A stretch of DNA of 64,000 nucleotides, from positions 59,355,325 through 59,419,324 of the forward strand of contig QCXZ01000064.1 of NCBI GenBank assembly GCA_025024175.1, written 5' to 3'. This document shows positions 43,532-55,545 of the stretch, one piece after another; within the stretch, counting starts at the first letter, position 1; each line of letters starts with the position of its first letter. Both the position numbers and the translations under genes were made by a program. The notes under the pieces are model-generated. The model did no database searches. It was not told the origin of the DNA and saw only the letters and a program-made list of their open reading frames with translations. The DNA comes from Rhyzopertha dominica (taxonomy: Eukaryota; Arthropoda; Insecta; Coleoptera; Bostrichidae).

Positions 43532-45240
43532 TTAATAATAATAATAATGTTTATTTCCACATAGTATCGTTACTACAATATCTCAGATTCTTATGCATAG
43601 AGTGAAAAAAGAATGCCCTCAGATTTAGGTAAGCATACCTTATCTGCTCTTCCGGACATCCTTGCACAGTAGGTTAATTAATTAATTAACAAATGCTGCG
43701 CGCTGCCACATTTTCATAGTATCAAGATACTTATAGATGACTTGAGCTATTGGAAACCAACAAAAAAAATGTGTATTTTAGTAATTATTACATTAATAAA
43801 CAAAACAAGAAGGGTATTCATATGGTGAGAATAAAGATGCCACTTAAAAATAAAATAATGTAACAAGGCGTTAGTTTACTAATGGTACATTAAAGCCAAA
43901 ATCGAAAAGAAGAAACCTAGCAAAAAATTATACGAGGTGAGTTATGATACGTTATTATTTTGAGATGATCCACTGCATGATTTGCTTTTTAAACTGTGAA
44001 ATAAACAATTGTTTAAATTTCGCCGGAATATTATTGTAAACTTTAGATGCATAGTATGAAAATGATCGCTCGAACAATGATGTAGAGTGTATAGGAGGAC
44101 TAATCATGCCTCTAGTTCTTATATTGACATTATGAACGTCCGTTCTGAATATTATCTTTATGTGTAAATATGGTGGTGTTTTGTTTAATATGATTTTATG
44201 AATCAAAACGGCGAAATGGAGATAACGTCTACTCTCCATGTCCAACCAGTTAGCTTCTCTAAGCTTGCTGGAGACACTCTGCCTTCTACGAATACCAAAG
44301 CAGAGTCGAAGACATGCGTTCTGTATTCCCTGTATTCGTCTTTTAGAAGTACTGTCAATGCAGCTGCCGTACACCGTGTCACAGTAATTGAACTTAGACA
44401 AAACCAGGGATTCACACAGTACAATCTTAGTGCGCCTGTTTAACATATGACGGTTATTATAAATAGACTTTAAGCTACAAAACGCTCCTTGAATACGTTT
44501 ACTAATATGACGTCTGAACCGTAAATCACTGTCTACAATCAATGCCAGGTTCTTCGCGAACGTTCTACAGGGTAGCCTTTCATTGCCTATACGTATATTT
44601 ACAGAATTTAATAAATTATCTCTCTGCTTCCGTCTACCAAATAGCATTACGATGGACTTCAGTGGATTAATTTTTAGGTTGTGTTTTTCAGAGAATTTCA
44701 GTAGCTTATCTAGTTCTTCATTGATTGTTGCATTTCCATATGAGATATCTTCTGGGAAATACGATAAGTAAACTTGAGTGTCATCTGCATATGAGTGGTA
44801 ACTACAGGAGGCGAAAACTTTACACATTTCAGATGTGTATAAGGTGAACAGAAGTGGTCCCAGAATTGATCCCTGTGGCACACCAGCATACACACGTACT
44901 GGATCAGATGAAACTCCATTCGGTAGCAGTACTGTTTGCCATCGGTTTGTGAGATAGCTCTTGAGCAAGATTAATGCATCTGGATCAAAACCTATATATG
45001 TTAGAATTGATAGTAGAGTGTCATGGTTGATTGTATCGAACGCCTTTGAAAAATCCAATAAAACGAGCGTGGTTAGTTTGCCTATATCTGCTGCAGTAAG
45101 TGTATCATCTACTATATGTGATAGGGCAGTACTACAACTGTACGATGGACGAAAACCAGATTGCAGTCGCGGAAGGACGTTGTATTTGTCTAAGTAGTCA
45201 CGGATTTGCAGATCCATAACTTTCTCTAAAATTTTTCTTA
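43532..45240 (-). mobile_element. LINE F, 5'-truncated, RT frame open
   Basis: On the minus strand. Its 3' end is the (TTA)n tract at 43532-43548 (seen as TAATAATAA on the plus strand), preceded by a ~400-bp 3' UTR at 43549-43954. The 5' break is near 45240, where sequence similar to the RT (KILEKVMD) stops in the GC-richer DNA leading to the exon candidate at 45491. Fragment D at 30.1 kb is a degraded relative. Confidence 0.88.
43955..45240 (-). CDS. LINE F reverse transcriptase, partial, uninterrupted
   Basis: About 428 open codons from the truncation point to the stop, reaching 45286 if flanking codons are counted. RT blocks: KILEKVMDLQIRDYL, LQSGFRPSYSCSTAL, LVLLDFSKAFDTINHDTL (first Asp), YLTNRWQTVLLPNG, AGVPQGSILGPLLFTLYT and CSYHSYADDTQVYLSYF with an intact YADD. 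The thumb and C-terminal region (FAKNLALIVDSDLRF to QWIISK) follow. The motif style is that of CR1/Jockey-group LINEs. There is no endonuclease and no own start, so no autonomous product is expected. The lack of stops suggests a young insertion. In intact elements this enzyme makes cDNA at a nicked target. Confidence 0.9.
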
Positions 45241-45490
45241 AAGAATCTTTTGCACGCCCGCTCCAGCAATATTCCCTCAACAACAATTCGCTTTTCCGCC
45301 CATTAAATTCCGCTTATCCGCCTGCAGATCCCCAGAAAACGACGTTTTCTCGCCACAGGAATGACATTATCCGATCAGCGGACACTGAGAATCTTATTTC
45401 CGGTTGGTTTCCTGCGCGTCGCAGCAGGAGGGCAAAACAGGAAAACGACTTACCTGCCAAGTGTTCGAGTCCAGTGTGGCCAGGAAGGAC

Positions 45491-45614
45491 ATGATGAGGC
45501 TCTGTTGGCTCGCGGAGACGGCAATTCTGATATGTGTTCTGCACCTGCAACAATTTGCATACGTTCAGCCGCTGAAGGACCCGCCTCGATTTTTGTGCGA
45601 ATTAAAATATGCAA
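45491..45614 (+). CDS. Candidate first coding exon with signal peptide, unknown gene
   Basis: From the ATG ATG at 45491 the plus strand encodes 41 residues. MMRLCWLAETA and ILICVLHLQQ form a charged start and hydrophobic core, FAYVQ is a plausible cleavage region, and PLKDPPRFLCELKYA begins a mature chain. The frame is then cut at 45614 by CAA|GTAAGC, a good insect splice donor, leaving phase 1. Codon choice is GC-richer at third positions than nearby DNA. No family is recognised; it looks like the start of a secreted or membrane protein. The caveat is that the opposite strand has a perfect donor-like CAG|GTAAGT (plus strand ACTTACCTG at about 45451-45459) with an open frame ending TLDSNTWQ, so a minus-strand exon is the alternative. 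No other exon of either model is identified. Confidence 0.4.
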
Positions 45615-46729
45615 GTAAGCGAACTGCACATCAAATGTACCGCAAGTTTCAGCAAATGAATGCTAGCACGATCTGCGAGAATAATTAGGTTTAGATTAGT
45701 ACAGATTACTTTTAAATCAGGCATGTGGAGGAAAGATGCACATGAACATGCGAATGTCATTTTCATTCCTTATATTCATCCGCATTTTGAAAGGAACTGC
45801 AACAGATGCTGTACTCAATCGCAGCCTTATTGTCGTTATTATTTTTTTAGCACGATGAATATTATCTGTAGTATTCAAAAGTGTGGTAGTCTAACCGAAA
45901 AACGAGAATTGGGTATTTGCCATGTATTTATATTTTATTAAATTGCATATTAATAGGTAGCATCTAATCCACAAAACAGCTGTGACAGCTTATAAATTCG
46001 AAAAAATGGATCGTAAGGTGTATTTTTAATATTAAAAATGTGAATATTTAAAGGGACCGCCAAAACGCGAACATATTGGCCGTGACGTCAGGTGTCTCGT
46101 AAATGGCCGCTTGTGTACATCTGGGGTCAGCGCGTCACACGTCAGCCTCAGCCCTTCAATTTATCAGTTTATTGTTTGCATTAATTTTGTGACAAGCGAA
46201 TTAACACACGCCAAGAAAAAGTGAAATACTTATGAGTTACGACTTCTGAAGGCATGTTCATTGTTATGGAATTTGTGCACAGCGACGAGCGGTTCAACGC
46301 GGTGGAGATGAGGAACCTAAAAGCAACAAGCAACAGCATAAGTGAACTTTTTATCAAATTAACGTAGCATTGATAATTTGATCACAGTGGGTTGTTGGAA
46401 ACATTCTATTTGTAAACATAAAAATGTAAAAATCAAACATGTACCCTAAACTTAACATTTATTTTAGAGTTCAGAATAAATATAAATTGCTCTTGCGGCT
46501 CGTTTCCCTCTATCAACTTAAAACGCATATAATTTTTCATATTCACTTCAAGCTATAACAAAATGGAAGCTGAATGGTAAACACTTATAACCCCAAAAAG
46601 TATAATAAAACTTACAGTAAGAATTAAGATAACCTTCACAACAGAAAAACAAACTTTGCGATTTCGGCATATCACGTCTAGGGGCCTAAAACAACTTTTT
46701 CATACGTTGATAATCTCGAGGAACGGTTA
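45615..46729. other. Non-coding stretch with a CRE site
   Basis: TGACGTCA at 46083-46090 lies in a CpG-containing patch (46050-46150) and could be regulatory. The 30-codon frame starting at 46254 (MFIVMEFVHSDERF...) is too short to call. The remainder is AT-rich. Confidence 0.35.
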
Positions 46730-47584
46730 CAAAAGATCTTGTCTTACTTGTAAATTTACATTTTGGAGAAGTACCGGTAAAATGTTTATTAAAAAATTTA
46801 GATAAGTATTGCCGTTTACACTATCGTGAAAAAATAAGTCCCAACAATTTGATTCCCCAATATTCCTCACCAGACATTCGTCGAGTAGATAGTTTGAAAA
46901 TGTCCTTCTCGACTCTAACGTGGATTTTCTTGCGCATAATACTACATGTTATGTTTGTTAACTCCACCATTATTAGAAAATCTTGCGTCACCTGAGAAGC
47001 AAATGTTGTCATAAAATCTCACATTCAAATTTTGGTGTTCCCCAAAAAAGTTACAAAAAGCCAGTCTTTTAGGATAATCTGTCTCCTGTAAGGCCTGAAC
47101 CAATTGCAAGTGATACGGATGAAATTGATTGCCTTGAAGACAGACTAATATCGGTTGCTCTTGAGACCACCCCTTGACTAATATGAGGATTTTCGTCAAT
47201 CATTTCCAATACTTTAACTTCACTGTCAGGGCCTGTTGGTGTTCTTTCTCTTGACTTTTTCAGTGGTGGCCAGCTTGTCCTTAAAGTTAATTCAAGTCTC
47301 TTGAAAATTGTATCGGCAGGAGCTCTTCTATTTGGAAAACGTATAAACGCGCAGCAGCGGAAGCATTTTTCTTGCATTCACCATAAATCAAAATCATATC
47401 TGTTTTTTTCATCATTTGAATAGGTACATTTTGAATTTAATAAATACAGTGACAGGAAGCATAGCGCATAGCCGTCATGGATTCCCAATTTATTTTTAAA
47501 ATAATACCATTGAGTAAAATAACCACATTGAGGGTTGCATTTTTAATTTCGTCAGGGTCATTGTCATTCGTGAAAGATCCTGTA
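46730..47584 (-). pseudogene. DD41D element, family 1, truncated copy 2
   Basis: The left end of the element lies at 47584 on the minus strand (TACAGGATCTTTCACGAAT). It is followed by the same leader and transposase as 15003-16387, but homology ends near 46730, at the equivalent of 15890. FPNRRAPADTIFKRLELTLR, FHPYHLQLVQALQETDYPKR and CFSGDARF are readable. The first catalytic motif CFSDEA has become CFSGDA, and frame changes occur near 47350 and 47150. The second and third catalytic residues and the right TIR are absent. Dead. Confidence 0.88.
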
Positions 47585-48565
47585 TTTTTATCAGCCATTT
47601 ACTCTAAAAGGGTACCGAAATGGTCAATATGTACCTCTTGTATTTTGTTTGCTTCCCCAAAAAAACTATTTGGTGTTACGAAAAACTATTTATTCAGTTG
47701 AAGGATCAATGTATAAAAATGAACTTTGCTTGCCAAACTATTACCAAAATAATAACTCAGGTGTAAACGGTTGAAACACCAGCTTGGTTACGCAACCTGA
47801 TCAAGTTGGAGATTTATTTAGTTTTATTTTATGGCTAAAAAATCAGAATGGGAAATTCTAACTAAGTTTTGCGATTATTTAGTTGACAATTATATTTCTG
47901 AATATGCCACATATCCGACACATCTTGGGCTAAAATGTGCTGCCCATTTTAACAATAATTCTATATTTCTGAGCCTTTGTAAATAATTTGTGCGTGGTTT
48001 TAATATTACACCGCGAAAAATAACAAAAAATAAAATAAAATTTTTGGAAAATCAAATAAGTTTGTTACGATCTGAAAAATTGATATACAAACATTTGTAT
48101 GTAATCACAACTTACCCAATTAATAGTAGTAGCAGTAAATATGTAGATGTAAGGTTAAATACGTTTGTATGATACGCTACTGTATCTAGAGTTAAAATGT
48201 AGGTACCTACATAATTTGTGATTTGTATGGTTTGAATACAGCTAAATTTTAATGAAATTCTTGTTATTTTATTAGGCCCTCATTAAGTAAGATTAGAAAG
48301 CTTTGGTGTGCAACTCGGCTATTGATAAGAAATCCCTCGTCCAAAAACTTCAAAAAAAGTTATACCGTAAAATAGTGTTATTTTTACACCAGTTTTCAGA
48401 TTCCGGGAGGTTGCCCACATTTTCCTTTAAAAATAATTTCACCCAAGTCGCCTTCGGGCCTCTGATGACACTTAAAAAACTGCCATACTCACGTGAATCG
48501 GAATTTACATATCTCTCTGGCCAGCAGCACCAAGGGACGATGACAGTATACGGCACGCGCACTTA
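47585..48565. other. AT-rich non-coding stretch
   Basis: No gene recognised. The frame 48303-48560 leads into the GC-rich block but has no signature. Confidence 0.3.
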
Positions 48566-48900
48566 TTATTGTGTACGCCGGAGACAAAGGCTCGGGGGGA
48601 ACTGGCCCGCGGTTGGGCCCCGGGCGCACGACGGGACTCCGGGCCCCCACGGGTCCGACCCCGCCTCCGGGCCCGCCGCGGCGGCCAATCGCGGCCCCGG
48701 GATACGCCCCGCCTCGGGCCATCCTCGCCCGGGATGAACGTTATCCCGCGGCTGGCGGCCCCCCTTCAAATATTCACGCTTTAATCAGGGAACCGCCGCG
48801 GCTACGGACTGAAAAATTCAAAGGGTTGCTCCGGCTGCTCCCGGGATCGATAGCGGGAGAATTTCGGGTTTCGCGGGGATTCTTCCAGATCTTGACTGAA
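48566..48900. other. CpG-rich, very GC-rich block
   Basis: About 48575-48760 is made almost entirely of G, C and CpG, in sharp contrast to the AT-rich surroundings; GC stays raised to about 48900. All frames on both strands are open across part of it, giving Pro/Gly/Arg-rich translations that are a by-product of composition. CCAAT (GGCCAATCGC) occurs near 48684. It may be a CpG-island-like promoter, a GC-rich first exon or 5' UTR of a regulatory gene, or an assembly or contaminant artefact. I cannot tell which strand it would serve. Confidence 0.4.
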
Positions 48901-49018
48901 ATCTGGAGGAATCGGTTTTGCTTGCTCGAATTCCTGGAGGAATCATACTCGACACTCGTAGACAGCTTGGTTTCTTAGATGAAGACATAAACATTGAAAA
49001 TTCCGTTCCATAATCGTC

Positions 49019-49800
49019 CAGTACTTACCTACGTTGTACTATTTTAATTAAATGTACCTTCGATGTACTGGTTACTCACGTAAATAGGGAGATATGATGT
49101 AATCATCAATAATACGAAACAATCTCAAAACAACTAATTTATTACTAAACAAAATCAAATTTGGAGGGCTAACAAATTGTAGCAATGCTGCTGAAAATTG
49201 TTATTTAAAACTATGAATGAACTGCCAATTGTACATCTGTGTTCGATATCACTTTCACTCTCAAGACTCAAAACCGAAGAGATTTTTGTTAGCATAGCCG
49301 ACTATGGTCAGCAGGTACTGAGGTCCCATGCGGGAGGCAACTCAGCTATATAGTTGAACGGTTTGGTGCAAAAATCTTGCTTTTTCTTTTACCAGATGTT
49401 TGCCCAGCACGGGAGAAAATATTAGTTCATGCATCAAGGCTCTAACATCACACTTTCAAGCATCACGTATAACGATTGCTGAGTGGATACAACGAATCAA
49501 AGAATGCGAGAACACAGTTAAGAAAATGACATAAGTAGTTTAAAAAGGAGACTACAACAGCAGCATAGCTTGCAATGTTACCGTTGACTCCAAATACAAC
49601 ATGTATCCTTATTAATTAATTAACAGAACAGTTTGAGTTAAACAACTGCGTTGATTGGATGACAATGGTGTTTGTTTAAAACTATTTACATAATGTGATT
49701 GAAAAAGGAACACAAACAATAAACATTAAAAATTGAAACAGTACTAACCTGTGAACAGTTGAAGGAACACGCTGAAACTGACCCGCATCTGTTTCTCATT
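49019..49800 (-). repeat. ~0.78-kb interspersed repeat, copy B
   Basis: The inverse of 37424-38133. It includes ~72 bp absent from copy A (about 49600-49675). The start AGTACTTACCTACGTTG is the inverse of copy A's end. No recognised protein. Its right end lies close to the start of LINE G. Confidence 0.85.
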
Positions 49801-49899
49801 GATCCATTAATATTGAAATATTCTACAGTTAAATACAGAAGGTGTATCAAAGGATGAATCCGACTACCTTGCAAGAGTTGCTCAAGACTTCTTCAAAAG

Positions 49900-52140
49900 A
49901 CTCATGCGGTCGATGTTCAAGATCGCCGCAGACGAAGGACCATCTTGGGTTATACCCTAATCGATTCTCTAAATAACAGTATTTAAGGGTCTGCAACTTA
50001 TGTGAAATCTGATTCAACCAACTTCCGGTCAGTTAATAGAGAAATTGTAAATGGTGTTGAAATGATCGTAACTAAAGTAGGAGACCTCACCATTTACAAC
50101 ATTTATAAGTCGCTGAATACTGTCTGGCCAGACAACTTCCTGAGATACCACGAACATCATTGTGTGTATATTGGAGACTTCAACAGCCATCATAACTTAT
50201 GGGGCTACAGTGAGCGGACTGCTCTAATGAACTGGATAGAACAGCACAAACTGCATCTTGTTTACACTGAAAAAGAGCTTCCATTCGGCAAGATGGAGAC
50301 GTGACACAATCCAGACCTCTGCATCTCATCTTGTGATGCTAATTGAATGCCTCTTCGTGTGACACGGCAAGTGTTTAATGACTTTCCACGAAGCCCACAT
50401 TTTATCGCCCACAATTAGTAGTAGTTGGGATGGAACTTCCAAAAAGCGGACTGGTTAGGATTTAGTACCCAAATTGACATGAATCTTCGATGAGTCCCAA
50501 CAACTCCTAAAAATTACGAGAGATTTGTTGGTGTAATAAACATTGCTGCAAAGAGANCATTTCCAAGAGGTTTTGGAAAATGCTTGTTAGAATAAAGAAA
50601 CTGATGCCTTATATAGACAGTATCAAGCTCATCCCAGTTATGAATTGGCTGACAGGATTCTTGAATCCCTGAATCAATCTCGAAAGAAAAAATTGAATAC
50701 TCTAATGCAGAGCATAAACTTCACCCACTCCGGACGCAGCAGTTGGAACCTGCTGAAAAAATTAGAACCAACCCTTAATGAAACATAAATCATCACCATT
50801 AATTTCCCCTAATGTTTTAGCTTCTCCACTGGTTAATATCTCGAATTCTGTTCAAATATCTACGGAGGAATTGAAAAAGGTTGAAAACTTCGTCAGTAGA
50901 GTTGTCACAATTATTCTCATTGGAAGAATTCGGCAAGCTATTTGTGCTCTGCTGCTGGTATTGATGGTATTTATCCAGAATTCTTGAAAAACTTGGGGCC
51001 AAATGCTTTAAAATAGTTGTTATTGTTCTATGATAATATTTTAGATACATGTACTGTTCCAAGTTTGTTTCAGAAAACAAAGGTGATTGCTGTCTTAAAG
51101 CCTTGCAAACCTCCAAATGAAGCAGGAAGCTACCGACCCATTGCCCCGTCTGCTACAAGTTGCTAGAGAAATTACTCTTCCAGAGAATAGTATCTATTAT
51201 TGAAGACTCACTCCCGAAGGAACAAACAGGTTTTCGGAAGAACAGAAGTTGCTGTGACCAAGTCTTGGCTCTAACAACGTATGCTGTAGTTGGAGTAAAA
51301 AATGGAGTAGTGTCCGTACACTTATCGGTGACCTATGATACTGTGTGGAAGATGGATTGATCCTCAAACTATTTAATACTCTGTCGAAAGGTTGTGAAGC
51401 TTATTGACCGAATGCGTCTGGGAGAGAAAAGTAGCAAATTCAGGGTTTTTAATAATGGTCTTCCTTAAGGATCGGTAGCCTATACTTTTCAACCTTTACA
51501 TAAATGACCTTCTAGTAACTCAATCGAGAACATTTTTGTATGCAGACGACATGGCATGGGCTTTCAAGAGACATCGAGATTATTATGAATTGTTATTTTA
51601 AAGCCTGGCGCTTGTGCCCTAATCCGTTGAAAACAGAAGTAACTTGTTTTCATCTCAACAATCATCAAAAGACAAAACAACTTCAAGTTATGTCAAATCA
51701 TATCCTAATGAGTTTTTGATTTCGCGAGATCTTCAAGAGCTACCTAAACTCGGCTAACTCCCAGAAAATCTCTGTAGACAGAAGATTTCCTTGGTGCTCC
51801 TTATACCATTGAAGATGGATGGTATTCTGCTTGGCAACTTAAGAAACATGATATATTCAATCGACAGCTTATGGACGATCTTACAGAAATACAGAAAAAA
51901 ATGTGTAATTTACTTTATCACTTGCATCTTTTTTAATATTAAATCAGTGAGAACGAACATGATAAAGGCGTGTTTACTGCGGTTCACACCATCTGGACTC
52001 GGTAGGGAAAATAACCGTACTATACGTAGAAACCTTGAAATAATAAACCACCACAAAACTTGCTGAAACTGGCATACTCAATCTATATCTTTCAATTCGA
52101 CGCACTCTGGTGTCATATTAAAGAAAGTGCTCTCCATTAC
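49900..52140 (+). pseudogene. LINE G, decayed endonuclease-RT element
   Basis: A plus-strand non-LTR element with both domains still readable. The AP-endonuclease portion at 49960-50300 includes VGDLTIYNIYKSLNTVWPDN and VYIGDFNSHHNLWGY, the GDFN/H motif of the nuclease active site. The RT portion over about 51100-51600 includes YRPIAPS, LPKEQTGFRKNRSCCDQVL, LFNLYINDLLVTQ and FLYADDMAWAFK with an intact YADD. C-terminal scraps (FDALWCHIKESALHYLA) run to about 52140. Many stops and frameshifts, and an N near 50558. It is dead but nearly full-length in ORF2. Confidence 0.85.
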
Positions 52141-53239
52141 CTCGCATGTTCATAAACAGCTTAAATTCCAGTTTAAATCGTGCAGTTTCTAATGCATTAA
52201 CGTTAGCTCCGGAATTTGCATTAACTCCAAGGTTCCACAACAATTTCTTCGACCGATACCCCATCAGCCACTTTCCAAATCAATCCTGCCGATTTGCATA
52301 TGCTGACGTCCAGATAATTCACTTTCAAAAATCGTAACGCAAGCCGGCTAATTAGCCCTTATCCTTTTTTGTTAATTTATTTTATTGCGGCTGTTTGCTC
52401 AAGCCGCGGACGTATTATCTCGTCCAGCATTTTACGATGCTGCCAATGAGTTTATGGGCCGGCGGACATAACTCATGCTATTCATTGACTTCGTTTATAC
52501 CCCGTTAAAACCACCGACTAAAAATTATAACACGTCTTTACGCTACTAAATCATCGAGAGGTTTATGTACGAAGAAGGACGACAAAACTCTGATCGCGTA
52601 GATGGCAAGAGTCGCGCACATAATAAAACACACAAGGAACGTCTATTTTTAAAGATTATTTTGATTTATTACAAATTTATACGAAAATCTTTAGGTAGAA
52701 GTACTTGGGAAAATAAAAATGAAATAATCTTGTTTTTTTATTTTATCATCAGTTATACTACACGTAAAACATATTTAAAGGCAGTAGATAAACCTAAACA
52801 TTAATTAAAGATGACTTGTTACTAATAAATATTAAACAACAATGAATAGAGTAAAATTTGCCGCCTCTCAGAAAAGTGACGTATATTTGTCATCTGTCAA
52901 TTTTTTGAATTATTTGATATATTTTAATACGAGAAAACGCCTGGGAGTGTGTATTTTCAATATATTTTGTAGTGTTTTGTGGGATAATTGACTTTAAGGT
53001 TGCAGAAAGCTCACAATTCAGAGCTGTGGTGTGACATTTATCTGCAACCTTTAACTACTATCGCCGTACATATTGTAGCTTGGCAGCAGTTACAAAAAGG
53101 CGGCACAAAGTATTCAGAAATCAACGCCTCCCGCGTTGCATGAATCATTTATAGAAACCCTGTACAATAATACCACTCAAATAATTAAATTAGTTCAGAC
53201 TCATTCTATACAACATAGGAAACTTCAGTCTTTCTAAAC
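52141..53239. other. Non-coding stretch
   Basis: 52340-52500 is GC-richer, with possible conserved non-coding DNA. 52600-53239 is AT-rich. No gene recognised. Confidence 0.3.
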
Positions 53240-53990
53240 TATTTGGTTATCTGTGCCTTCACAGTAACACTTGTTTATTATCTATTTATAATGGGCTCAA
53301 TCAGTTTTACACATGTATGTATCACTGGTACAAGAATCCATTTACATGGTACTTGTTTTATACAGGTACTAGCTCTCCTTTTATGCAAACTAATCATTAT
53401 TAAATCACAGTTCCTTGTATTTTCGTGTTCCTTCCAGGTAAGTCCATCATCCATTATCATTCCAAGCTATGCCATTACGTTCGAGCAGATTAAGCTTTCT
53501 CCATTCATACTAATATTTATCTGGATTTTCGGTTTATTCTTCTGCTTATATAGATATCACGTATTGTGTTTTTTGGACATTTAGTGTCAACATGTTGATT
53601 CGTAACGAATTATCCAATAAGTTCATATCATTATCTTCATTTCCAGTTCTCCTTTTATATTTCCATTATACAAAATAACTGTGAAGTGGGCAAACACTGT
53701 ATACGGCTCCTCATCGTCCTATTTTATGCTTGTTTTTTATACAAAGAACGTACAGTAGCGATCCTAATGCAGATCCTTGTAGCACCTGTTGATGAACTTT
53801 CCTGAAATCCTAACTGTCTTTTGTTAAATACGCACAGATTGTTTTTATAAAGTTTACGATCCTTTTCTTGATGAGCTTCTCAAAGACCTTTTATAGTACT
53901 GGGTCTGTAATTCCCCATTTCTTGTTTATCACCTTTCCCCTTATATATTGGAATAACATCGCTCCAATACATGTCCAGTCGGCAGAAAAT
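53240..53990 (-). pseudogene. LINE H reverse transcriptase remnant
   Basis: Minus-strand pieces in order: WSDVIPIYKGKGDKQEMGNY followed by RPS (about 53975-53905), then VLQGSALGSLLYVLCI in place of GVPQGSVLGPLLFxLYI (about 53800-53740), then MIMDDGLTWKEHENTR (about 53460-53410), equivalent to LGxxIDxxLTWKEHI of the thumb. Multiple frame changes. The YADD box is not readable. A decayed LINE, clade uncertain. Confidence 0.75.
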
Positions 53991-53994
53991 GTAC

Positions 53995-54191
53995 CTACTC
54001 TGTGACAAAGGTTTAGGTTTTGGTCTCTCCAATGTATGATTAAATTTCGGTTTGTAAGAGTGAATTTTCTTCTTCAAAATTCTTTGAATGTAGGACGTAC
54101 TAATGCCAGTTAGAGTGACCACTTTCTTAGCGAGATTTTTTTTGTCAGTTCTATACAGATTCCAACACCAAAAAGATAGCAGCGTCTTCAT
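53995..54191 (-). pseudogene. DNA transposase N-terminal fragment (helix-turn-helix)
   Basis: The minus strand reads KKNLAKKVVTLTGISTSYIQ followed by RILKKKIHS and ERPKPKPL. A helix-turn-helix of the type AxxTGVSxxTVxRIxKE followed by a Pro/Lys linker is characteristic of the N-terminus of IS630/Tc1-related DDE transposases like the C-terminal remnant at 7075-7350. No TIRs are seen. It sits directly upstream of LINE H on the same strand, in a continuous open frame by chance fusion. Confidence 0.5.
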
Positions 54192-55545
54192 CGTATGTTT
54201 TTTCTGTTTCTTTAAATTTGTAACAAATCCAGTTGTTAGAAAACATTTTTATGCATTTTTGGGCCACATACGAGAAATTAAAATATTAAATAAATATAAT
54301 TAATAAAAAATCTGTATTAAGAGAAAAATGAGAATCACACTAAAACATAATTAATTTAAGAGATACCTTTATTACGAAACCATTCGTCAGGTAGAGTTTC
54401 AACATTCTGAAATATTGCAAAAAAATGATGATCACAGGAAATAATACTAAAAAATTACTGTAGATGAAGAAAAACATAGAGCCCAAATCCTACCAATGTA
54501 GTACATGGATGAGTATCCTTCCTGCTGATCAGTTGCTATAACTCATGAAAAATCTTCCATCACGAAAAGTTTTAATATGTTACTCTGCACAGTTCCCACA
54601 AATCTCTAGAGCATTAAAACTATTCCTTCGGCACTGCATACAAAAAAAAATAAACGAGGTTTATAGTTTTTTAGTTGCACAAAAATTGGTCAAAACCTTC
54701 AGAATACTAAAATTCGAAACTTCTAAAGTACCTATCTTTTGAGCCTACTTCAGCAATACAATTCTCTAAGGCAAATTACTTTGCAACCCTTCCGAATTAC
54801 TTTTGCAAATGGCATTACCCCTCACGAAAAAAGAAATCCAGCAGACCAAAACAGGCAAACATCGCTAATTACACAAATTCTTTTGGCGGATTTACTAAAC
54901 GCCTTGTACAAAAACAAATTTATATTCGCACCGTACCTGCGCCGACTCAGCCCCTTTGCTGTTTTCATCCCCTTACAGTTAGCCTGATCCGCGTTAAGAC
55001 CCATCACGTTAATTGAATGTTAAGAACACTCGCTGCGAATTAGTTCGACCCGGTGATCAAAGGTAATATTCGCTAGATGTATCACGAACAGATGGAGGCA
55101 GTGCGTGAAATCCAAGAATAACAATACCGGCATTAAATTGTGTTTTCGTGGGTCAAACCCTGTTTTGAAAATTATTTTATGGCTCGACTGTTTCCAGAGA
55201 TTTTACGACGATTACGTTCGTAAGTAAACTGCTGCTTTTATGTCAGCAGCCATCCCTTGATGAAATTGATAGTAAGGAAGCTTTAAGTCTTAAAGCAGAA
55301 AAAACACTTTCACACACTCATAAAGAGGAACGTGTTGTTTTCGTTATCTAACATACAGCAGCATTTTGCTCTTAAATCTAGCCAGACTCCCACAGCTCCT
55401 TATATTAATTGGCTATTTATTGAAATTATGGAACCCATCTATAAAGAGGAAATACATTGCTCTATTATGCTTCACTCTACGAATCAACAATGTCACCACC
55501 ATGTGTGGCATCATAACTATGAGTGCTGTTAACATAATATAAAAA
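54192..55545. other. Non-coding stretch
   Basis: No gene recognised. 54740-55010 has overlapping open frames on both strands without a family signature. Confidence 0.3.

Noticed and set aside
46254..46346. 30-codon frame MFIVMEFVHSDERF...
   Set aside because: It looked exon-like, but no splice donor follows and it is too short to support.
48571..48978. 135-codon Pro/Gly/Arg-rich ORF in the CpG block
   Set aside because: All frames are open because GC-rich DNA lacks stops. Composition alone explains it.
53243..53584. 113-codon hydrophobic plus-strand ORF
   Set aside because: It is antisense to the LINE H RT remnant, whose motifs are readable on the minus strand.
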